A program made the position numbers and the translations under genes. DNA of 13,434 bases from Lachnospiraceae bacterium. GTDB taxonomy: Bacteria; Bacillota; Clostridia; Lachnospirales; Lachnospiraceae. The notes below the pieces were generated by a model that worked only from the letters and a program-made list of their open reading frames with translations, searched no databases and was not told the origin of the DNA. Shown here piece after piece: positions 8,105 through 13,434 of this stretch (within the stretch, counting starts at the first letter, position 1; each line of letters starts with the position of its first letter). The stretch lies in NCBI GenBank assembly GCA_024699395.1, contig JAILPU010000319.1, positions 1-13,434 on the forward strand, in the 5' to 3' direction.

Positions 8105-9091
8105 TTACTCCGATATAACAATATCCGTAAAATGCCGGATTCTTTCCTTTAATCCTATCCCGGTATCCTCATCCGCAAAAGAAGCATCTATGGCATTACA
8201 GATAAGACTTTGTATCTCTTCTTTGCTTAAAGAAAAAGCTTTCCTTAAAATTTTGTATTCCCTCACAAGATCGGTTCCCTCTATCTCGGGATCGTCGGTA
8301 TTAACCGTAACCTTTATGTTTTTATCCATAAAACGTCTTATGGGGAACTCCGAAATATCCTTATATATGGAAGTACAAAGGTTGCTCGTGGGACATAATT
8401 CCAAAGTCGTCCCCATTTTGCAAAGCCTTTCCATGGTATTTTCACTGTTAACAGCATTTACTCCATGTCCGATTCTGACAGCGCCGAAATCAAGAGCTCT
8501 ATCAACGCTCTCAAAGCCTGCTGCCTCACCGGCATGGATGGTTATATTTAATCCAAACTTTCTTGCAAGCCTAAATTCCTCTTCATAATCTTCTGTGGGA
8601 AACAACCCTTCCGCTCCCGCAAGGTCTACGGCACATACTCCCAAATCTTTGTACCTGTCACACAGTCTCACGGTCTCCATGTTGGCTTCGTGGGTATTTT
8701 CCCCTCTCATACAACACAAAATCACATTGGTGGGGATGGGGCTGTCACTCCTTGCCTTCAATACCGCCTTAACCGCATCCTCTTGGGTAAAGGCGTCTAC
8801 CTGTGACAGCTGGGGTGCAAATCTTATCTCCGCATATTCCACATGATTTTCTTTAAGCTCCCTGCAAAGATTAAGATATGCATAAAAAAGTCCATCAGAA
8901 GTCTTTAACAAAGAACAGGTGAAATCAAACTTTTCCAAAAACTCATTGAGATCTCTGCAATCCGGGGAGACCCGAAGAAGCCTCAAAAGCTCATCATCGC
9001 TCTCGGGAATTTCTATATTCTGAAGTCGGGCCAGCATTCTTGCACTCTTAAGGCTTATGGCTCCGTCCAGATGAAGATGAAGATCTACCAT
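8105..9091 (-). CDS. add: Adenosine deaminase
   Basis: Amidohydrolase-superfamily enzyme that converts adenosine or deoxyadenosine to inosine or deoxyinosine for purine salvage. The 328 residues are full length. Metal and catalytic residues are all present: H5 and H7 in DLHLHLDG, H186 and general acid E189 in TIHAGEA, H209 in RIGHGV, and D266/D267 in NTDDP. The NTDDP form and the overall length favour adenosine deaminase over adenine deaminase, but substrate choice cannot be settled by eye. The protein starts almost directly at the first metal motif, so no N-terminal extension exists. An AGAGGA ribosome site lies 11 bp after the upstream small membrane-protein gene. Its presence directly before cysE is unusual compared with the gltX-cysE order in Bacillus. 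Confidence 0.93.
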   Translation of the reverse strand: MVDLHLHLDGAISLKSARMLARLQNIEIPESDDELLRLLRVSPDCRDLNEFLEKFDFTCSLLKTSDGLFYAYLNLCRELKENHVEYAEIRFAPQLSQVDAFTQEDAVKAVLKARSDSPIPTNVILCCMRGENTHEANMETVRLCDRYKDLGVCAVDLAGAEGLFPTEDYEEEFRLARKFGLNITIHAGEAAGFESVDRALDFGAVRIGHGVNAVNSENTMERLCKMGTTLELCPTSNLCTSIYKDISEFPIRRFMDKNIKVTVNTDDPEIEGTDLVREYKILRKAFSLSKEEIQSLICNAIDASFADEDTGIGLKERIRHFTDIVISE

Positions 9092-9102
9092 TGTCTTGTC
9101 CT

Positions 9103-9489
9103 CTACTGTTTCTTATCCCTGTTGGGATCCTTGTAAACATGTTTGATGAGCATATTGCTTAAAAGATCGTACTGCCAGTACATTTTCTGGGTTTCATTTT
9201 CCAGAATGTAATAATGGCGTATATATGGAATAAGTAACACCAAAAGTGCCAGAACAAGAATAATAAGATTCACGTTCTGGGTTATAAGCACCACAAATAT
9301 GGACATAAAGGTAAGTATGGCAAACAATATGGTAACACACAAATGAATAAAACGCTCATGCTGGAAAAAAGATATCTGCACAAGATGCTCACTCTTTATC
9401 TTTTCCAGATCAGGTTTCTTCTCACCTTTGTTTATGTCCTCAATAAGATCGTCCATATACTTTCTGTAGGTAAGGATTCTTTTCTCCAT
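9103..9489 (-). CDS. Small two-TM membrane protein of unknown function
   Basis: I do not recognise this 128-residue protein. Residues 1-47 are charged and probably cytoplasmic (KYMDDLIEDINKGEKKPD and an E/K-rich helix). Two hydrophobic segments follow at about 48-69 and 73-90, separated by only a few polar residues (TQN), so a hairpin is likely. A C-terminal charged part (91-128), rich in Tyr, Lys and Asp, ends DPNRDKKQ. There is no signal peptide and no cysteine pair or metal motif. The start is ATG with a G-rich ribosome site (GGGGG, about 9 bases upstream). It is probably the first gene of the operon that continues with add and cysE, 11 bp downstream. Coding character is supported by the continuous frame, spacing and plausible topology. 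Confidence 0.75.
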   Translation of the reverse strand: MEKRILTYRKYMDDLIEDINKGEKKPDLEKIKSEHLVQISFFQHERFIHLCVTILFAILTFMSIFVVLITQNVNLIILVLALLVLLIPYIRHYYILENETQKMYWQYDLLSNMLIKHVYKDPNRDKKQ

Positions 9490-9537
9490 ATAAATATACC
9501 CCCATTCTCTCCCGCGTTAGAATTATGTGGATGACTG

Positions 9538-9566
9538 TATTTATTAATACATTTCCTCAAAATCAA
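9538..9566 (-). promoter_or_regulatory. Candidate promoter for the add-cysE-cysS-sigH operon
   Basis: Reading on the minus strand, a -35-like TTGATT (9561-9566) is followed after 17 bases by a -10-like TAAATA (9538-9543), about 50 bases before the start of the 128-residue gene. Neither hexamer is a full consensus match. An alternative pair lies further upstream: TTGAAC (9613-9618), 16 bases, then ATTAAT (9591-9596). The latter falls inside a 12-bp perfect palindrome, ATTATTAATAAT (9588-9599). The 166-bp gap between ispF and this gene is AT-rich and is the only sizeable break in the left-hand gene run, which is why a promoter is expected here. No strong terminator for the ispF transcript is visible in the gap. 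Confidence 0.35.
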
Positions 9567-9655
9567 TGTACTATGTCAGCACCCGTAATTATTAATAATC
9601 TCTTTGGTTTTTGTTCAATTAATGAATGCTGTAACCACAATAAATCCATCGTCTC

Positions 9656-10204
9656 TTAATTAGTTCTCTTACATCCGGCGCAGCCTGTGCATCCGGCGCA
9701 GCCTCCGTTTACAAGTAAGCCGTTCATATCGGAAACACCTGTAAGAAGGCACACCGCACTTGCCGCGATACCCTTTTTTTCCCCCGTAAAACCAAGCCCT
9801 TCCTCTGTTGTAGCCTTAACATTGACGCAACTTACATCTATGGACAACGCGTTTGCTATATTTTCCCGCATTTTGTCGATATAAGGTCTCATTTTGGGAG
9901 CCTGAGCTATTATGGTGGCATCCACATTTTCTATAAAGAAGCCTTCTTCCTCCACAAGTTCCTTAACTTTTTCAAGTAAGTAAAGAGAGGATATTCCCTT
10001 ATACTGCGGATCGCTATCGGGGAAATGTTTTCCTATATCTCCGAAAGCCGCCGCACCCAAAAGCGCATCGGATATGGCATGAAGGAGCACATCTGCATCC
10101 GAATGGCCCAAAAGTCCCATTTCATGCTCTATCTTAACTCCTCCGATAATAAGATCCCTGTCGGGTACAAGTCTGTGAACATCATATCCCGAGCCTATTC
10201 TCAT
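9656..10204 (-). CDS. ispF: 2-C-methyl-D-erythritol 2,4-cyclodiphosphate synthase with Cys-rich C-terminal tail
   Basis: Catalyses cyclisation of the CDP-methylerythritol 2-phosphate intermediate, with release of CMP, in the MEP isoprenoid pathway. The core is canonical: [12 protein letters not shown] at the start with metal ligands D8 and H10, H42 in the [20 protein letters not shown] block, [11 protein letters not shown], and the CMP-binding [12 protein letters not shown] (130-141). The family is normally about 157-160 residues. This protein has 182, and the extra tail contains C169, C172, C175 and C178, each separated by two small residues (GGCAGCTGCAGC). Two further cysteines (C126 and C152) lie in the core. 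The ribosome site is GAGGTG, and the gene begins 19 bp after the helicase gene, so it probably shares that promoter. The IspD gene, usually adjacent, is not in this window. Core function is secure; the tail's role is unknown. Confidence 0.96.
   Translation of the reverse strand: MRIGSGYDVHRLVPDRDLIIGGVKIEHEMGLLGHSDADVLLHAISDALLGAAAFGDIGKHFPDSDPQYKGISSLYLLEKVKELVEEEGFFIENVDATIIAQAPKMRPYIDKMRENIANALSIDVSCVNVKATTEEGLGFTGEKKGIAASAVCLLTGVSDMNGLLVNGGCAGCTGCAGCKRTN
9672..9707 (-). repeat. 18-bp tandem duplication encoding the IspF Cys tail
   Basis: Two 18-bp copies (9672-9689 and 9690-9707) share CATCCGGCGCAGCCT on the plus strand and match at 16 of 18 positions. They encode two CAGC-type hexapeptides at the IspF C-terminus. 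The near identity, at the nucleotide level as well as the protein level, suggests recent tandem duplication or ongoing slippage. Confidence 0.8.
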
Positions 10205-10223
10205 AATGTCACCTCAAAAAAAT

Positions 10224-12134
10224 TTAAATCCCGTGCTTCTTCATGATCCTTTCAAGATCATCGGAATTGATGCGATCGGATCTTTTATCTTTCAATACCT
10301 TTTTGTTTTTTTTATCTCCTGTTAAAGACAACGAATTCTTTGCATGGCTCTTCTTTTCATTGCCGAAACTCAAAACCTTGTCCTTACTGTCTGTAAAAGT
10401 GCTTATATCCCCACCGGTTTTTATATCTTGGTGGGCACCGTTACCCTTATGGAGTTTGTTTTCTTCATGATTCCGTTTTCCGGCACGGGTTTTACTGTCT
10501 TTGTAATCTCTTCCAATCAAAGGGGTTCTTTTTGAACCACGGTCAATTTTACCGGCGCATCTCCCATCTGATGCGTGGCCGGTTTTGCCGATGCGGTCAT
10601 GATCCAATCCAAGTCCGGTTTTACCGACATGTCTCCTGTCCGATTCACGGCCGGTTTTTGCGTCGCGTCCTCTGCTTGGTCCTCTGTCATCTTTTCTTGC
10701 ACGTCCTCTGAAATCACCGTGACCTCTGCCTGAAGCTTTCCCGTTTTTGGCTGCAGATAATCGATTCTTGATACGTCTTCCTATATTAAAGTCATCCACG
10801 GGAATATCTCTTCCCTGTTCTCCCAAAGACTTTTTTAACATCATGGCAGCAAGACTTACGGGATCCACACCCTTTTCTTCAAGGTGTTCCTCTATGTACT
10901 GCTCCAGCATATCCATATCCTTATGGGAGGAATATTCCATACAATCTTCAAGATACTTTTCAGCTCTTGCCTTGTATACCTTTGAAGCGGCGGGAATCTT
11001 CTTTTCCACCATCTGAGTCTTGCAATAACGCTCTATCTCCTTGATACGGCTCACTTCCGAGGCCGAACCCAGGGTAAAGGACCTTCCGGTTTTACCGGCT
11101 CTTCCCGTTCTTCCTATTCTGTGTACGTAGAAATCCATATCCTGGGGAATATCGTAATTGATTACGGCTTCCACATCGGAAATATCTATTCCCCTTGCCA
11201 CCACGTCCGTTGCTATAAGAATATTGGCGGCGCCGTTTTTAAATCTGCTCATAGCCACATCTCTCTGGTGCTGTGACAGATCTCCGTGAATACCTTCCGC
11301 CATAAAGCCCCTCTTTTTAAGAGCTTCCGTGAGTTCATCCACCTTTGTTTTGGTATTGCAGAATATAAGAGCAAGTTTTGGCTGATAATACTCCAACAGC
11401 CTTACGCAGGCATCCTCTTTATCGGATCTTCTGACCCTGTAAAAACGCTGACTTACAAGGGGTATGGTAAGCTCCTTTGCCGCTACCTTTACATGCTTGG
11501 CGTCCTTTTGAAATCTTGTTGCGATTTCCTTTATGGGTTCCGCCATTGTAGCCGAAAAAAGAGCTGTCTGGTGCTCCCTTTCTATCTCTCCCAATATGTG
11601 CTCCATATCTTCCCTGAAGCCCATATCAAGCATTTCATCAGCCTCATCCAACACCACCATGGATATATCATCAAGTCTGACGGTCTTTCGTCTCATGTGA
11701 TCCATAACTCTGCCGGGTGTCCCCACTATTATCTGGACGCCCTTTAATGCATTTATCTGTCTGGATATGTCCTGTCCGCCGTATACAGGCAATACTTTTA
11801 TTCCGTGAAGGTATTTTGCTATTTTTCTCAGTTCTTCCGCCGCCTGCATGGCCAGCTCTCTCGTGGGACAAAGCACAAGTCCCTGGAGTTTTTTTACCGA
11901 AGGATCCACTCGCATAAGCATTGGAATTCCAAAGGCTGCGGTCTTTCCCGTTCCTGTCTGGGCCTGACCGATAATATCTTTTCCTTCCAATAATACAGGA
12001 ATTGCCTCGGCCTGTATGGGTGTCAATTTATCAAAGCCCATTTCCCTGACTGCTCTTAATATCCTTGCGTCAAGAACGGGCTCAAGCTTCTCCAAATCAT
12101 CTTCGATTACAGATGGTTCTCTGTTTTCTGTCAT
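10224..12134 (-). CDS. DEAD-box ATP-dependent RNA helicase (CshA/DeaD type) with long basic tail
   Basis: ATP-dependent RNA-unwinding enzyme; relatives act in ribosome assembly, mRNA decay and cold adaptation. The 636 residues include the full helicase core: Q motif (GFDKLTPIQ, 33-41), Walker A AQTGTGKT (58-65), PTREL (90-94), TPGR (139-142), DEAD (163-166), SAT (194-196), LIFCNT (256-261), ATDVVARGID (308-317) and HRIGRTGR (338-345). Residues about 365-460 form a helical region. From about 465 on, the protein is low-complexity and basic: first Arg/Gly-rich (GRGHGDFRGRAR), then three imperfect 12-residue repeats starting KTG (493-528), then Lys/Asp/Ser-rich sequence ending DDLERIMKKHGI. Such tails usually bind RNA; no RRM-type DbpA domain is evident. 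An AGAGGAAAG ribosome site and a strong promoter precede it. ispF follows 19 bp downstream. CshA or DeaD are possible orthologues; I do not assign a symbol. Confidence 0.95.
   Translation of the reverse strand: MTENREPSVIEDDLEKLEPVLDARILRAVREMGFDKLTPIQAEAIPVLLEGKDIIGQAQTGTGKTAAFGIPMLMRVDPSVKKLQGLVLCPTRELAMQAAEELRKIAKYLHGIKVLPVYGGQDISRQINALKGVQIIVGTPGRVMDHMRRKTVRLDDISMVVLDEADEMLDMGFREDMEHILGEIEREHQTALFSATMAEPIKEIATRFQKDAKHVKVAAKELTIPLVSQRFYRVRRSDKEDACVRLLEYYQPKLALIFCNTKTKVDELTEALKKRGFMAEGIHGDLSQHQRDVAMSRFKNGAANILIATDVVARGIDISDVEAVINYDIPQDMDFYVHRIGRTGRAGKTGRSFTLGSASEVSRIKEIERYCKTQMVEKKIPAASKVYKARAEKYLEDCMEYSSHKDMDMLEQYIEEHLEEKGVDPVSLAAMMLKKSLGEQGRDIPVDDFNIGRRIKNRLSAAKNGKASGRGHGDFRGRARKDDRGPSRGRDAKTGRESDRRHVGKTGLGLDHDRIGKTGHASDGRCAGKIDRGSKRTPLIGRDYKDSKTRAGKRNHEENKLHKGNGAHQDIKTGGDISTFTDSKDKVLSFGNEKKSHAKNSLSLTGDKKNKKVLKDKRSDRINSDDLERIMKKHGI
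10551..10658 (-). repeat. Three 36-bp imperfect repeats in the helicase tail
   Basis: Three consecutive 36-bp units encode 12-residue blocks at residues 493-528: KTGRESDRRHVG, KTGLGLDHDRIG and KTGHASDGRCAG. The conserved core is KTG at the start and a final Gly; the rest is diverged but remains rich in Asp, Arg and His. On the plus strand each unit shows CCGGTTTT near its KTG codons. Older and more diverged than the other arrays in this window. Confidence 0.65.
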
Positions 12135-12169
12135 TCTTTCCTCTTTTCACAGTTCACTATACCCGAGAA

Positions 12170-12198
12170 ATTATATCATGCATATTGTCTAAATTCAA
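12170..12198 (-). promoter_or_regulatory. Sigma-A-type promoter of the helicase-ispF unit
   Basis: On the minus strand, TTGAAT (12193-12198, 4 of 6 to consensus) is followed after exactly 17 bases by a perfect TATAAT (12170-12175). The helicase start codon lies about 35 bases downstream of the -10, which gives a leader of roughly 25-30 nt including the AGAGGAAAG ribosome site. A second -35-like hexamer, TAGACA (12186-12191), is too close to the -10 to be used with it. Confidence 0.75.
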
Positions 12199-12213
12199 GA
12201 CTGCCCGAATTTT

Positions 12214-12477
12214 GAGACGCATCCGAGTCCAAATCCCCGGGCACTTCCCATGTTAAATCCCAGGGTGCATACCGTGTTAAATCCCAGGGCACTTCCCATG
12301 TTAAATCCCAGGGTGCATACCGTGTTAAATCCCAGGGTGCATACCGTATTAAATCCCAGGGTGCATACCGTGTTAAATCCCAGGGTGCATCCCCGGTTAA
12401 ATTCCACGGTACATCCCCGGTCAAATCCCACGGTGCATCCCCGGTCAAGTCCCACGGTGCATACCGGCATACTGCTC
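12214..12477. repeat. 24-bp tandem repeat array (minisatellite) upstream of the helicase promoter
   Basis: About ten to eleven consecutive 24-bp units. The clearest run from 12238 to 12453, with degenerate units at both ends. The commonest unit on the plus strand reads AGGGTGCATACCGTG then TTAAATCCC (12262, 12310, 12358; one substitution at 12334). Variants carry CACTTCCCATG (12238, 12286) or TGCATCCCCGG (12382, 12430). Units 12238-12285 and 12286-12333 match at 47 of 48 positions, so a two-unit block was duplicated recently. There are no unique spacers, so this is not CRISPR. Because 24 is divisible by three and two minus frames lack stops, open frames of about 100 codons run through it (an eight-residue repeat such as APWDLTGD in one). 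None has a convincing ribosome site, and I read the array as non-coding. Its left end is about 15 bp upstream of the helicase -35. Confidence 0.88.
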
Positions 12478-12618
12478 CCCCCGGTCCCGGCGTCTCCACA
12501 ATTCAATCTAATCCGTCTCTAACTGTATTCATAACAATGAGAATGCACTCCGGTGCGACCGATAATAAAGAATGAGGTGTAAGGCATTGGGCATCTTGCG
12601 GGTCCGTTTATACGATAA
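12478..12618. other. Intergenic stretch with no identifiable gene
   Basis: Part of the 523-bp gene-free interval between the helicase gene and the surface protein gene (12135-12657). The rest of that interval is taken up by the promoter, the 24-bp array and the terminator hairpin. This stretch contains only a small hairpin (GCAC-TCCG-GTGC, 12545-12556) and a short repeated CGATAATAA element (starting at about 12560 and 12613). I see no gene, RNA fold or convincing promoter in it. Confidence 0.5.
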
Positions 12619-12648
12619 TAAGAGGACATGAAAATTCATGTCCTCTTA
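12619..12648 (-). terminator. Hairpin terminator after the surface protein gene
   Basis: A perfect 14-bp inverted repeat (TAAGAGGACATGAA / TTCATGTCCTCTTA) around a 2-base centre, which would fold as a 12-13-bp stem with an AT loop. It begins 9 bases past the stop codon of the surface protein gene. On the minus strand the stem is followed by TTATTATCG, only moderately T-rich, so termination may be incomplete. The opposite direction has no T-tract. Confidence 0.65.
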
Positions 12649-12657
12649 AACGATTCA

Positions 12658-13434
12658 TTAATATCTGTAACGTCTTCTTCTGTATCGTGAAGTTACAACC
12701 ATACCTGCAAAGGATACTGCCATTAATGCCCAAAGGATTCCGTGTTCTGCCGGATCATCCGTCTTGGGTGCCGTCTGTCCGCTGTTTGCGGGTACAGGGG
12801 TAGCCGTGGGCGTTGAATTGGATGCAGGCCTTACTGTAGGCGCCTGTGTAGGTGCCTGGGTAGGTTTCACCGTAGGTGTTGGTGTAGCCTCTGTGGGCAT
12901 TCCTCCGGGCGTAGCGCTAACCTGAGCACTTGATTGATCGGGCGTAGGTGCCTGTGTAGGTGCCTGTGTGGGTGCCTGGGTAGGCGTTGCCGTGGGCTCT
13001 ACTGTGGGTGCCTGTGTGGGCTCTACTGTGGGTGTTGCCGTGGGCTCTAAAGTAGGTGTTGCCGTGGGCTCTACTGTAGGTGTTGCTGAAGGTTCAACTG
13101 TAGGTGTTGCCGTGGGCTCCACTGTAGGTGTTGCCGTGGGCTTCACTGTAGGTGTTGCCGTGGGCTTCACTGTAGGTGTTGCCGAAGGCTCCACTGTAGG
13201 TGTTGCTGTAGGTTCAACTGTAGGTGTTGCCGAAGGCTCCACTGTAGGTGTTGCTGTAGGTTCAACTGTTGGTGTTGCCGAAGGCTCCACTGTAGGTGTT
13301 GCCGAAGGCTCTACTGTAGGTGTTGCTGAGGGCTCTACTGTAGGTGTTGCTGAGGGCTCTAAAGTGGGTGTTGCTGTAGGATTGGGCGTATGACCATTGG
13401 TCACCACAAAGCTGTACTTATCTTCCTCCAAAGC
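12658..13434 (-). CDS. Thr/Pro-repeat cell-surface protein with sortase-like C-terminal signal (5' end outside window)
   Basis: C-terminal part of a wall-anchored or surface-exposed protein; the frame is open to the right edge, so the N-terminus is missing. The first visible residues (EEDKYSFVVTNGHTPNP) resemble the last strand of a Cna-B-type domain (TNxHTP ending), which is an inference. Then come sixteen eight-residue units of the form ATPTVEP[ST] (12991-13374), with occasional Leu for Val or Lys for Glu and a last QAPTVEPT unit. These lead into QAPT repeats and a Ser/Pro/Thr-rich stretch, a typical extended wall-spanning stalk. The end has the three parts of a sorting signal: APKTDD, a hydrophobic segment of about 17 residues (ILWALMAVSFAGMVVTS), and a basic tail RYRRRRYRY. 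The motif lacks the usual Gly of LPxTG. TTG at 13429-13431 could be read as a start, but no ribosome site supports it. A terminator hairpin follows. Confidence 0.85.
   Translation of the reverse strand, partial: ALEEDKYSFVVTNGHTPNPTATPTLEPSATPTVEPSATPTVEPSATPTVEPSATPTVEPTATPTVEPSATPTVEPTATPTVEPSATPTVKPTATPTVKPTATPTVEPTATPTVEPSATPTVEPTATPTLEPTATPTVEPTQAPTVEPTATPTQAPTQAPTQAPTPDQSSAQVSATPGGMPTEATPTPTVKPTQAPTQAPTVRPASNSTPTATPVPANSGQTAPKTDDPAEHGILWALMAVSFAGMVVTSRYRRRRYRY
12991..13374 (-). repeat. Coding 24-bp tandem array (ATPTVEP[ST] units) in the surface protein
   Basis: Sixteen in-frame 24-bp units encode the Thr/Pro stalk. On the plus strand each begins near GGTGTTGC. Copies differ mainly at silent positions and at a few variable codons (Ser/Thr, Glu/Lys, Val/Leu). 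Copy number can be expected to vary between strains by slippage without breaking the frame. Confidence 0.9.

Noticed and set aside
9536..9551. Inverted repeat TGTATT-TATT-AATACA as a terminator for ispF
   Set aside because: The stem is only 6 AT-rich pairs, lacks a T-tract on the minus strand, and overlaps the candidate -10 region. Too weak to call.
7433..9655. T-box or other cysteine-responsive leader before the cys genes, as in B. subtilis
   Set aside because: The cysE and cysS starts are preceded by only 3- and 12-bp gaps, and I found no sequence resembling the conserved T-box element in the 166-bp gap upstream of the operon.
10517..10717. Alternative minus-strand frame of 66 codons in the helicase tail
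   Set aside because: A shadow of the low-complexity helicase tail in another frame, with no ribosome site of its own.
12214..12477. Possible CRISPR array
   Set aside because: Units are contiguous 24-bp tandem copies with no unique spacers, and no cas gene is present.
12968..13393. Plus-strand open frame of about 140 codons with a GVAVGSTV repeat
   Set aside because: It is the mirror image of the Thr/Pro repeat gene on the minus strand. The frame stays open only because the 24-bp units are in phase; the minus frame has a proper surface-protein ending.
13429..13431. TTG as the true start of the Thr/Pro-repeat protein
   Set aside because: The frame is open to the window edge, no ribosome site can be seen, and the first residues look like the end of a folded domain, so the gene most likely continues to the right.

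Overview
The window looks like chromosomal DNA from a low-to-mid-GC Gram-positive anaerobe of the class Clostridia, most likely family Lachnospiraceae. Three things point there: the conserved Firmicute gene neighbourhood ispF / cysE-cysS-mrnC-rlmB-sigH, a stationary-phase/sporulation sigma factor of the SigH type, and a Pro/Thr-repeat wall protein with a PKTxD-like sorting tail. The family placement is inference; no rRNA or other taxonomic marker is present. All convincing genes lie on the minus strand, so the biological reading order runs from the right edge to the left edge.

Right edge to about 12.6 kb: the 3' part of a surface protein gene. It has a tandem 24-bp (8-residue) Thr/Pro array, a degenerate sortase-type C-terminus and a hairpin terminator. 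Next comes a 523-bp gene-free stretch. It holds a ten-unit 24-bp minisatellite that ends about 15 bp upstream of a well-formed sigma-A-type promoter. That promoter drives a two-gene unit: a DEAD-box RNA helicase with a long basic low-complexity tail, then ispF. IspF carries an unusual C-terminal CxxC-type cysteine repeat.

After a 166-bp AT-rich gap with possible promoters, a tightly packed eight-gene run follows (9489 to the left edge): a small two-TM protein of unknown function, adenosine deaminase, serine acetyltransferase (cysE), cysteinyl-tRNA synthetase (cysS), Mini-RNase III (mrnC), a TrmH/RlmB-type rRNA methyltransferase, SigH, and a large RND-family exporter that runs off the left edge. 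Gaps are 0 to 13 bp, with 14-bp and 4-bp overlaps, so one operon is likely. It mixes cysteine supply and charging, 23S rRNA maturation and modification, nucleoside salvage, transition-state transcription and export.

No clearly new multi-gene system is visible. The most distinctive items are the roughly 340-residue coiled-coil-rich insertion in one porter domain of the RND pump and its coupling to sigH, the Cys-repeat tail on IspF, and the minisatellite beside the helicase promoter. No tRNA, rRNA, CRISPR array, insertion sequence or recognisable riboswitch/T-box was found.
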